From NCBI RefSeq assembly GCF_014648175.1, contig NZ_BMQP01000016.1, positions 62,001-126,000 on the forward strand: 64,000 nucleotides of DNA. Reading direction: 5' to 3'. The notes under the pieces are model-generated. The model saw only the letters and a program-made list of their open reading frames with translations. It was not told the DNA's origin and ran no database searches. The position numbers and the translations under genes are program-made. The DNA comes from Planobispora rosea. Lineage in GTDB: Bacteria > Actinomycetota > Actinomycetes > Streptosporangiales > Streptosporangiaceae. Below, piece after piece: positions 52,585 to 59,269 of this stretch. How positions within the stretch are numbered: position 1 is the stretch's first letter; the number at the start of each line of letters is the position of its first letter.

Positions 52585-53250
52585 CTACTTGAGGGCCATG
52601 CGGAACACGAAGGCGTCGTAGCGATCTCTCGGGTACGAGACATTCGAGATCATGATGATCCGATCATCGGCGGAGAGAAACCGCTGCTGGACCGTCTTGA
52701 CGAGATCGCCGGGGGTCGTACGCAACCACTCGGCATGCAGCGATGTCGGTAGCTGGTCCGAGACGGTCTCTTCCAGGAAGTCGGCCCCCGATACATCGGC
52801 AACATCCACCGGGTGGTAGGTGTCCGAGATCGAGATCGGCCGACCATCCTCGCTGGCCCGGGTGATGACGTGGGTGATTAGCTCGCCCTCCGTGAGGCCC
52901 AGAGCCTCCGCAAGTTCGCTGGTAGCGGGGATCTGCTCAGTCTCGCGTTCTACTCGGATGTCTCGATCGGTTTCGTTCTGGAACGTGCGCTCGGCGGATT
53001 CCAGTTGGCGTTCGGGAGAAACCCGAACGAGGTTGGGCCGGTCGGCGACGAAGATTCCCCTCCTCCGTACGGATCGAACGAGCCCCTGACTCTGGAGCAG
53101 TTCGATCGCCTTTCGAACCACGATGTCCGATACGCCGTTCTGCTGGGCGATCTCGGCGTAGCTCGGTAGTTGCACGCCGGCCGGAAGCTCCCCCGCGCGA
53201 ATGCGCCGGGCGTACTCACCTGCGACACGGACGTAGGCCGGTTCTGGCAC
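52585..53250 (-). CDS. GntR/HutC-family regulator of the AICE
   Basis: 221 residues. The winged helix YVRVAGEYARRIRAGELPAGVQLPSYAEIAQQNGVSDIVVRKAIELLQSQGLVRSVRRRGIFV fills the first 75 residues. The UTRA effector domain follows (ISDTYHPVDVADVSGADFLEET). It resembles the KorSA-type repressors of AICE plasmids, which keep transfer and replication genes silent. GTG 53250 is preferred because the family starts PEPAYxRVA; its ribosome-binding site is weak. Four GTATAC boxes lie upstream, between it and the divergent element genes. Confidence 0.88.
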   Translation of the reverse strand: MPEPAYVRVAGEYARRIRAGELPAGVQLPSYAEIAQQNGVSDIVVRKAIELLQSQGLVRSVRRRGIFVADRPNLVRVSPERQLESAERTFQNETDRDIRVERETEQIPATSELAEALGLTEGELITHVITRASEDGRPISISDTYHPVDVADVSGADFLEETVSDQLPTSLHAEWLRTTPGDLVKTVQQRFLSADDRIIMISNVSYPRDRYDAFVFRMALK

Positions 53251-53295
53251 TTGAGGATCAATCCCTTCAGCTGCTTCTTCGGTGACGCCTACAGC

Positions 53296-53348
53296 GTATA
53301 CGCAGCATCGTATACCAAGGGCTTGTGCGTATACGAAGTTACGTATAC
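53296..53348. promoter_or_regulatory. Four-site GTATAC operator of the AICE repressor
   Basis: GTATAC occurs at 53296, 53310, 53329 and 53343. The spacing is 14, 19 and 14 bases, so there are two pairs of the form CGTATACG-N6-CGTATACG. GTATAC is a HutC-type GntR half-site. The pairs lie between the repressor and the divergent element genes, so both directions can be repressed. Confidence 0.8.
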
Positions 53349-53449
53349 GCTGAACCTGTAACCCGCTCCCCAGGGGGTCCGTGCAGGTCAGGAGCCTGTG
53401 CGCTGATCCCCGCCGGATGTGACAACGACTTCCTGAAGGGACCTGTTCG

Positions 53450-53623
53450 ATGCTTCCCACCCCGACGAAGACCGGCCGCTTCCTCCCGACCCTGCTCCTG
53501 GTCCTGGCGCTGATCTTCATCGTCCGCCAGCCCGAGAAGGCCGCGCACTTCGCCACCAGTGCCCTGAACGGCCTGATCGCCCTGGCCGACGCCATCGGCA
53601 CCTTCGCCAGCAACCTCGGCTGA
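53450..53623 (+). CDS. Small membrane protein of the AICE, 57 residues
   Basis: The ATG at 53450 has GAAGGG nine bases upstream. The product starts MLPTPTKTGRF, has one hydrophobic helix (LPTLLLVLALIFIV) and an amphipathic end with Ala/Leu and few charges. It is the first gene after the repeated operator and may start the transfer operon. AICEs often have a short membrane protein here; I do not recognise its family. Confidence 0.6.
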   Translation: MLPTPTKTGRFLPTLLLVLALIFIVRQPEKAAHFATSALNGLIALADAIGTFASNLG

Positions 53624-53650
53624 CCCGACCGCAGAAAGGAGTTCACCGTC

Positions 53651-54019
53651 ATGACCCGTCTCATGAAGACCGTCCCGCTTCTCCCCGCCGTCGGTGGGGG
53701 CAAGGTCCGTCCCGAGCGCTACCACCTGCCCCGGCGCGGGGCCGCCGACCTCGCCGAGCTGCGGAACGTGCTGATCGATGCCGGCCCGGCCTGTGACACC
53801 ACCGACGCGGAGCTGTTCACCGGCCCCGATGAGGTCGAGCCCGACGAGGTCCGGGAGGCCCGTGAGGCGGTGGCCAAGGAGATCTGCGCCGGGTGCCCGG
53901 CGCGCACCGCGTGCCTGGCTTATGCCCTGGCCATTCGCCCCGCGGTCGGGGTGTGGGCCGGTCACACGGCCGACGAGATCCGCACCATGGCCACCGCCAG
54001 CGCCCGCGAGGTGGCGTGA
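53651..54019 (+). CDS. WhiB-family protein
   Basis: 122 residues. The four cysteines of the 4Fe-4S cluster are C48, C79, C82 and C88 (ICAGCPARTAC), followed by the Gly-rich turn GVWAGH in the place of GVWGG. WhiB proteins bind a redox-sensitive cluster and partner with the sigma factor. Only a few charged residues follow the turn, so DNA contact may be reduced. A long charged segment between C48 and C79 (DEVEPDEVREAREAVAKE) is usual for AICE members. It overlaps the next ATG by one base. Likely regulates element or host genes. Confidence 0.87.
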   Translation: MTRLMKTVPLLPAVGGGKVRPERYHLPRRGAADLAELRNVLIDAGPACDTTDAELFTGPDEVEPDEVREAREAVAKEICAGCPARTACLAYALAIRPAVGVWAGHTADEIRTMATASAREVA

Positions 54020-54186
54020 TGGCCCGCTTCTCCTGCCTGGACTGCGGCACCCGCTCCAACAGCGCGATCAGTTGCCGCCGCTGCCGTAGCACCGCCCGCC
54101 AGATCCAGCGCTGCCCCATCCACGGGGGCCGCTGCATCGGCGCCTGCCGGATGTGCCGCCGCCTGGCCCGCTCCCGTTCCTGCTGA
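54019..54186 (+). CDS. Cys-rich small protein, 55 residues
   Basis: The ATG overlaps the WhiB stop (TGATG). Nine cysteines in 55 residues occur mostly as CxxC pairs (CLDC, CRRC, CRMC) with basic residues between them, so two zinc ribbons are likely. The tail is Arg/Ser-rich. No family recognised. It is probably translated with WhiB and may bind nucleic acid. Confidence 0.6.
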   Translation: MARFSCLDCGTRSNSAISCRRCRSTARQIQRCPIHGGRCIGACRMCRRLARSRSC

Positions 54187-54203
54187 CTTCCGAGGTGATC
54201 CCC

Positions 54204-54650
54204 ATGACGATGACCACCGACCTGGCCGCCTTCGCCGCCCTGTTCGCCGCCCACAACGTGGGCGATCACTGGGTGCAGACCCACCACCAGGCGTGCGCCA
54301 AGGCCGCGCCCACCACCGCCGGGCGAATCGCCTGCCTGAAGCACGTGGTCACCCTCACTGCCACCAAGGCCGCCGCGCTGGCCGCGCTCGCCCTGATGGT
54401 CGGCCTGACGCTGCACCCGCTGGCTCTGCTGGTCGGGCTGGCGGTGGACGCCGCATCGCACTACTGGGCCGATCGGCGCGTCACTCTCGCCGCCCTGGCC
54501 GACGCGATCGGCAAGCGCGGTTTCTACGAGCTGGGCAGCCCGCGCCCCGGCCGCGACGACGCCCCCCACCTGGGCACCGGCGCCTACGCCCTGGACCAGT
54601 CCTGGCACATCGGCTGGCTGTTCATCGCCGCCCTGATCATCACCATCTGA
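54204..54650 (+). CDS. DUF3307-like membrane protein
   Basis: 148 residues. FAALFAAHNVGDHWVQTHHQACAKA at the start is the DUF3307 signature, with HxxGDxxVQT and following histidines that could bind metal. Two or three membrane segments follow (ALAALALMVGLTLHPLALLVGLAV) with DAASHYWADRR between helices. GAGGTGATC precedes ATG 54204. DUF3307 proteins are a standard AICE component of unknown role. Confidence 0.72.
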   Translation: MTMTTDLAAFAALFAAHNVGDHWVQTHHQACAKAAPTTAGRIACLKHVVTLTATKAAALAALALMVGLTLHPLALLVGLAVDAASHYWADRRVTLAALADAIGKRGFYELGSPRPGRDDAPHLGTGAYALDQSWHIGWLFIAALIITI

Positions 54651-54667
54651 TCGGAGACCCGCCCACC

Positions 54668-55246
54668 ATGAGCGCCTTGATCCTGACCCTCCCGACCACC
54701 CCCGACCATCCCGACAGATCCACCTATCCCCACCTGGAGGAGGCCGCCGCCGGGCGACCCTTCGACCAGGTCGGCGTGGAGTTTTGCCCCTCTCAGCCCA
54801 CCAACCAGCGCGGTCTGACCCGCCTGGTGCTCTACCCCGGCGTGATCAACGACGACGCTGACGAGTTCTTCGCCTGGGGCTACTGCTGGCTGCTGGCCGC
54901 CGCCATGAACGAGGCCACCGGCTGGCCGTACGGCCTGGTCGAGCGGTGGCGCGAAGGTGCCTGGGAGTGGACCCATGTCGGCGTCATCACCCCGGCCGGC
55001 TGCTTCCTGGACATCCGGGGTTGTCACGACCGCGACGACCTGACCGCCACGTTGGTGACCGCCTACGGCACGCCAACCCGCATCCGCACCGGCACCTTCG
55101 CCGACCTGCGGCAGGCCATGCGGATGTCGGAGGACACCACGCCGGACTGGTGGCTGGGCACGCTGCGGGCGCCCATCCTCACCGACGTCGTGCGCTACTT
55201 CGCCGCCCACCTGCTCACCCAGCACGCGCGAAGGGAGACGGCGTGA
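54668..55246 (+). CDS. AICE protein of unknown function, 192 residues
   Basis: It starts MSALILTLPTTP. A mixed alpha/beta stretch with VLYPGVINDDADEFFAWGYCWLLAAAMNEATGWPYGLVERWREGAWEWTHVGV suggests a soluble protein; there is no signal peptide. Tryptophan is frequent (about ten). No motif of a known enzyme is visible. It ends one base into the next gene (TGATG), so it belongs to the AICE operon. Confidence 0.6.
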   Translation: MSALILTLPTTPDHPDRSTYPHLEEAAAGRPFDQVGVEFCPSQPTNQRGLTRLVLYPGVINDDADEFFAWGYCWLLAAAMNEATGWPYGLVERWREGAWEWTHVGVITPAGCFLDIRGCHDRDDLTATLVTAYGTPTRIRTGTFADLRQAMRMSEDTTPDWWLGTLRAPILTDVVRYFAAHLLTQHARRETA

Positions 55247-56376
55247 TGGCCCACCTTCCTGCCCACCGCGGCCCCGCCGCACCTGTGACCTGTCGAGACG
55301 GAGATGAGATGAACACCACCACCCGCACCTACACCCACCCCGACGTGCTGACCATCGGCGTCCGCGACGGCTGGGCCGACCCGGAAACCGACCCGGCCCG
55401 CCTCGACTGGACTGCCCGGCAGGCCGCCGCCGTCATCCCGTTCGCCGTGGTGGACGGCCGGCCGGTCAACCCGTACGCGCCCACCGGCATCCGCTATGGC
55501 AGAGGCGAACTGGGCCACTGGGGCGAAGCGCTGTGTGCCGACGCCGTCGTGACCGCCACCGACCCGACCGGCCGCCGCTGGCTGGTCATGGTCGAGCGCG
55601 ATGACGGCCACGGCTGGGCACTGCCCGGCGGCACCGTGGACCCCGGTGAGAGCCCGGCTCAGGCCGCGGTGCGCGAGCTGGCCGAAGAGACCGGCCTGCA
55701 CCTGGGAGACGACGCGCCCTGGCAGCCACTCCCGGCCCGCTACGTGCCCGACCCCCGCGCTTCCGATGAGGCATGGATGGTCACCGTGCCCGCCCACTGC
55801 CACCTGGGAACCATGGACCACGCCGACCTGCCCACCGTGACCGGAGCCGACGACGCCGCCCGCGCCGCCTGGGTACGCGCCGACGACTACGCCGTCCTGA
55901 CCGCCGACCTGGAGGCGATCTACGGCAGGACCGTCTTCGCCGCCCACACTGCCCTGCTGCGGGACTTCCTCGACCTGCCGATGCCGAGAGTCGCCGTCAT
56001 CTCCTTCGGCTACGGCCACGGCACCCCGCCCCCGGCCGATCTCACCTTTGATGTGCGCACCGCGCTGCGCAACCCGCACCACGACCCGGCTATGCGCTAT
56101 CGCACCGGCCTGGAGGAGGCCGTACACGAGCACGTCATGACCACCCCCGGCGCCACCGACATCGTGCGCTTCCTGACCGCCCTGGCACTCGGCCTGCTGC
56201 CCGAGACCCCCACCGGCCAGCCGGTGCGCATCGCCATCGGCTGCGCAGGCGGACGGCACCGCTCGGTCGCCCTGGCCGAAGCCCTGGCCGCCGTGCTGGA
56301 TGACCTCGACATCGGCGCCATCGCTGAGCACCGCGACATCACCAAGCCCGTTCTGCCGAAGGGAGCCCACCGGTGA
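55246..56376 (+). CDS. NUDIX hydrolase fused to a RapZ C-terminal domain
   Basis: 376 residues. The Nudix box GGTVDPGESPAQAAVRELAEETGL is at about 128-151 with the usual GX5EX7REUXEEXGU spacing, in a domain that begins near RRWLVMVERDDGHGW. From about 248 the second domain reads RVAVISFGYGHGTPPPADLTFDVRTALRNPHHDPAMRYRTGLEEAV, and its end IAIGCAGGRHRSVALAEALA is a clear match to the C-terminal domain of RapZ. The N-terminal P-loop half of RapZ is absent. An ATG at 55309 with GGAGA is a possible later start. AICEs commonly have a NUDIX gene; the fusion to RapZ-C is unusual. Confidence 0.88.
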   Translation: MAHLPAHRGPAAPVTCRDGDEMNTTTRTYTHPDVLTIGVRDGWADPETDPARLDWTARQAAAVIPFAVVDGRPVNPYAPTGIRYGRGELGHWGEALCADAVVTATDPTGRRWLVMVERDDGHGWALPGGTVDPGESPAQAAVRELAEETGLHLGDDAPWQPLPARYVPDPRASDEAWMVTVPAHCHLGTMDHADLPTVTGADDAARAAWVRADDYAVLTADLEAIYGRTVFAAHTALLRDFLDLPMPRVAVISFGYGHGTPPPADLTFDVRTALRNPHHDPAMRYRTGLEEAVHEHVMTTPGATDIVRFLTALALGLLPETPTGQPVRIAIGCAGGRHRSVALAEALAAVLDDLDIGAIAEHRDITKPVLPKGAHR

Positions 56377-56882
56377 GCCTCGCCCTGCTCCCCACCACCC
56401 CCGACGTCAGCCGTACGCCGCGGGTGCTGCTGACCGACCCGGCCGGACTGTTCGCCACCCTGGCCGCCCTGCGCCTGCCCCGCGGCTTCTACGTCATCTG
56501 TGGATCGGCCGCGCTGTACATCCGCGGCCTGCGCGCCCGCCTGGGGGACCTGGATGTGCTGGCCACCGGCCCCGCCTGGGACATCGTCACTACCCTGGAT
56601 GCCCCGCGCCCGGCCCTGTCCGGCCACGGCCTGGTCATTCACCACCCGCACGCGGCGATCGAGTTCGTGGACCGCTGGACCCCCGGCTGGGACACCACCC
56701 GCCTGATCACCTCCGCCGACCTCATCGACGGCCTGCCCTTCATGCGCCTGGGCGATGTGCTGGCCTGGAAGCAAGTCGCTCGCCGTCCCAAGGACCTGCC
56801 CGATATCGCCGCCGTGAACCGGCTGCGCCGGGCCTGGACTGGTCCTCACCCCGCCGTCCTGGGACGGAGGTGGGCGGCATGA
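56373..56882 (+). CDS. MNT-fold nucleotidyltransferase-like protein
   Basis: 169 residues from a GTG overlapping the previous stop. FYVICGSAALYIRGLRARLGDLDVLATG is a nucleotidyltransferase motif: a Gly-Ser-Ala helix start and the metal-binding D-x-D in LGDLDVLA. The rest (HHPHAAIEFVDRW, LPFMRLGDVLAWKQ, LPDIAAVNRL) fits AbiEii-like and MNT enzymes. Some of these are toxins or antitoxins that modify RNA or proteins with nucleotides. No HEPN partner is visible next to it. It overlaps the next gene. Confidence 0.65.
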   Translation: MSLALLPTTPDVSRTPRVLLTDPAGLFATLAALRLPRGFYVICGSAALYIRGLRARLGDLDVLATGPAWDIVTTLDAPRPALSGHGLVIHHPHAAIEFVDRWTPGWDTTRLITSADLIDGLPFMRLGDVLAWKQVARRPKDLPDIAAVNRLRRAWTGPHPAVLGRRWAA

Positions 56883-57076
56883 CCTGTCTGTCCCTCGCGC
56901 TGCGGGTGCACCTGAACGACCTGCTCATCTGGGCACGCGCCCGCGGCCTCATCGCCACCGCTGCCCTGCGCGGTCAGCGCACCAGCACCGTTGCCCGCGC
57001 CTGGTCGGCTTGCCCGGCCAACTGGTGCGACCGGCCCGCCTGCCCGTCCTGCTGGAGCCGGGGGTGGACGGCATGA
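56879..57076 (+). CDS. Small basic AICE protein, 65 residues
   Basis: Starts at ATG 56879 (ATGA overlap with the previous stop) and ends in an ATGA overlap with the next gene. LSLALRVHLNDLLIWARARGLIATAALRGQRTSTVARAWSACP has a helical part and several Arg; five Cys in the last 25 residues. No family recognised. The position and double overlap argue that it is expressed. Confidence 0.5.
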   Translation: MTCLSLALRVHLNDLLIWARARGLIATAALRGQRTSTVARAWSACPANWCDRPACPSCWSRGWTA

Positions 57077-57693
57077 GCACTCCCACCCCGGCGAGCCTGG
57101 CAGCCCTGGCCGACACCCTACGCACCGCCGCGGCACTGCCCGGCCTGCTGGTCTACCTCAGCCCCGAGCTGGACGACAACGCCTGCGCCGAGACGCGGCG
57201 CTGCACCCCGGCGCCGCTGGTCGGCATCGGCACCGCCCTGCTGGCCACCGCCGGATCGGACGCGCTGCATGGCACCATCGCCCACGAGATCGCCCACCAC
57301 GCGCTCGGCCACTCCACCGACCCGGCCGTCCCGCTCTTGGATCGGCTGAGCACCTGCTCGGCCATCGGGGCGGCGCTGGCCTGGGCCGCGCACCTGCCCG
57401 GCGCCCTGACCCTGGCCCTGGCCGTCGTCGCCATCACCGCCTACCTGACGTCGGCCTGGATGCAACGCCGCGCCGAGTACGCCGCCGACGCCTACGCCGC
57501 CGTGCTGCTGGATCGCATCGGCCAGCCCGGCGCCGCCATCGTCGCCGCCACGCTCAGCGCGCACCTGGCCGACGAACCCCGCTGGTATGCCCGCATCGGC
57601 TGGCTGACCGGCAGCCACCCGACCACCGCTGCCCGGCTGCACCGCCTCACCCACCCCCGCACACCGAACACCGCAAGGAGAACCCACGCATGA
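57073..57693 (+). CDS. M48-type zinc metalloprotease, membrane-bound
   Basis: 206 residues. The zinc site is H71-E72-I-A-H75 in TIAHEIAHHALGH, and the third ligand is Glu in QRRAEYAADAYAAVLL (ExxxD pattern of M48). Two membrane helices between them (AIGAALAWAAHLPGALTLALAVVAITAYLTSAW) place the active site at the membrane, as in HtpX and Ste24. No signal peptide is visible. It sits in the transfer operon with one- to four-base overlaps on both sides. Proteases of this kind are unusual on AICEs; it may process a membrane protein during mating. Confidence 0.85.
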   Translation: MSTPTPASLAALADTLRTAAALPGLLVYLSPELDDNACAETRRCTPAPLVGIGTALLATAGSDALHGTIAHEIAHHALGHSTDPAVPLLDRLSTCSAIGAALAWAAHLPGALTLALAVVAITAYLTSAWMQRRAEYAADAYAAVLLDRIGQPGAAIVAATLSAHLADEPRWYARIGWLTGSHPTTAARLHRLTHPRTPNTARRTHA

Positions 57694-58622
57694 GCGTGAC
57701 CACCCCGACCCCGGAACCCACCCCCGACGACGTCTCACGCGGCCTGGTCGCACTGGAACGCCACCTCGCCGAACAGGCCTCCCGTCCGGCATCGCGCCCG
57801 CCGGCCATTCCCAGCGAGACCCGGCGGGTCCGGCAGCTCCGCGCCGAAGTGGCCGAAGCACACGCCCTAGCCGACCTCCAGGACGACGACACGCCACTGA
57901 CGCTGGACACGCCCAAGGTCCGCAAGCGCCGCAAGGCCGCCCACGAGGCCGCCCGGCTGCACGCGCTGGCTCAGGACCCGGCCATGCGCGCCTGGCAGGC
58001 CGCCCGCATGCGGCGCCTGCTGGTCACCATGGCCCTGATCTCACTGACCCTCGCCCTGGCCTGGTCCACCGCGGGCGTGCAGGCGTTCGCCGCCGACGAC
58101 GCCCCGGCCTGGTCCCCGGCCTGGATCTTCGCCTGGCTGGTCGAGCCGTTCCTGTCGCTGGCCCTGCTGGTCGTCGTCGGTGCCCGCGCCTACACCGCCA
58201 CCCGCAACCAGCCCATCACCGCCCCCGCCCTGATCCGCATCGAATGGCTGTTCCTGGCCCTGACGGTCGGCATGAACGCCTGGCCGTACCTGCCGCTCGT
58301 GGCGGAGGAGTTCTCCTTCTCCCGGCTGGTGCTGCACGTCCTGGGGCCGATCGTCGCGGTGGCCATCGTCACCGCCCTGCCGATCATCCTGGCTGCGTTC
58401 ACCGGCCTGGACCACGGCCCCCTTACTGGCCTTACGTACAGGGCGAACACCGGCCCGCAGGGGGCCGACATCGCCACCCTGACCGACAGAGCGCGGCGAC
58501 TGATCGACAACGGCGAGCTGCCCGCCGCCCCGAGCGCCCGCCGGATTCAGCGGACCCTGCGATGCGCCATGGACGCCGCCCGCGCGGTGCGCGACGCCCT
58601 GACCGAAGGAGAGAGCCGATGA
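57690..58622 (+). CDS. Spd-type DUF2637-like membrane protein
   Basis: 310 residues. The first 115 are charged and helical (RVRQLRAEVAEAHALADLQ, KRRKAAHEAARLH). Four membrane helices follow (LLVTMALISLTLALAWSTAGV, PAWIFAWLVEPFLSLALLVVVGA, IEWLFLALTVGMNAWPYLPL, VLGPIVAVAIVTALPIILAA), the DUF2637/SpdB arrangement, and an alanine/arginine-rich end. Spread proteins help plasmid DNA move between hyphal compartments after transfer. AAGGAG precedes the ATG. It lies two genes before traB. Confidence 0.8.
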   Translation: MSVTTPTPEPTPDDVSRGLVALERHLAEQASRPASRPPAIPSETRRVRQLRAEVAEAHALADLQDDDTPLTLDTPKVRKRRKAAHEAARLHALAQDPAMRAWQAARMRRLLVTMALISLTLALAWSTAGVQAFAADDAPAWSPAWIFAWLVEPFLSLALLVVVGARAYTATRNQPITAPALIRIEWLFLALTVGMNAWPYLPLVAEEFSFSRLVLHVLGPIVAVAIVTALPIILAAFTGLDHGPLTGLTYRANTGPQGADIATLTDRARRLIDNGELPAAPSARRIQRTLRCAMDAARAVRDALTEGESR

Positions 58623-59269
58623 CACGGAAGATCCCGCCCACCCACCCCGTCACCCCCGGAAGCGTCTGGCGTGACCGCCGCGACATCGACGGCATGCGCA
58701 CGCTGCGGGTGGAGTCCATCGACGGCGAGCGCGCCGTGTGCACCACCCTGACCAACTCCTCCGAGGTGCACAGGCGCCTGATGCTGGCCGCCGAACACCC
58801 CGAGTACGGCCCGCTGTACGGCAACGTCCGCGACATGCGCGGCTCCACCACCCGCATCCTGCTGGATCGTTTCCGCCCCACTTGCAACGGCTTCGACCTC
58901 GTCACCACCCGCCTGGGACAGCCCAGCGAGGACGACCGCGAGCAGGCCAGGGCCTACATCGACGCCCACTTCCGGATGCTGTTCACCCAGCACCGCGGGA
59001 TGCCGTGGGCGGACTTCTGCGCCCTGAGCGACGAGCACAGCGAGTGGGAGCACACGGAAACGCTCACGGACCTGCGCGCCCAGCAGATCAGCGAGACCGT
59101 CATCGGCACCCCTCAGGCCCGGCCCGTACGCGCTCTGCTGGCCGCGCTCGGACACTCCCTGATCGAGCCGTCCCGTTCCGTACGGGACGCGGCCCCCACT
59201 CCGCCAAGAACAGTGGCCGCGCCCCGCAACCCCGCCCACAGCAACGGCAACGAGGTGACCTCATCATGA
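58619..59269 (+). CDS. AICE protein of unknown function, 216 residues
   Basis: Starts MTRKIPPTHPVTPGSVWRDRRDIDGMRTLRVESI, a beta-rich opening, followed by a helical region with EHPEYGPLYGNVRDMRGSTTRILLDRF. The last 50 residues are Pro/Arg/Ser-rich and look disordered. No signal, no membrane helix and no recognised motif. It overlaps the upstream Spd-type gene and traB by four bases, so it is a part of the transfer unit. Confidence 0.6.
   Translation: MTRKIPPTHPVTPGSVWRDRRDIDGMRTLRVESIDGERAVCTTLTNSSEVHRRLMLAAEHPEYGPLYGNVRDMRGSTTRILLDRFRPTCNGFDLVTTRLGQPSEDDREQARAYIDAHFRMLFTQHRGMPWADFCALSDEHSEWEHTETLTDLRAQQISETVIGTPQARPVRALLAALGHSLIEPSRSVRDAAPTPPRTVAAPRNPAHSNGNEVTSS

Noticed and set aside
53250..53703. 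Long N-terminal extension of the AICE GntR regulator
   Set aside because: The extension translates the operator repeats and the divergent leader; it has no family match.
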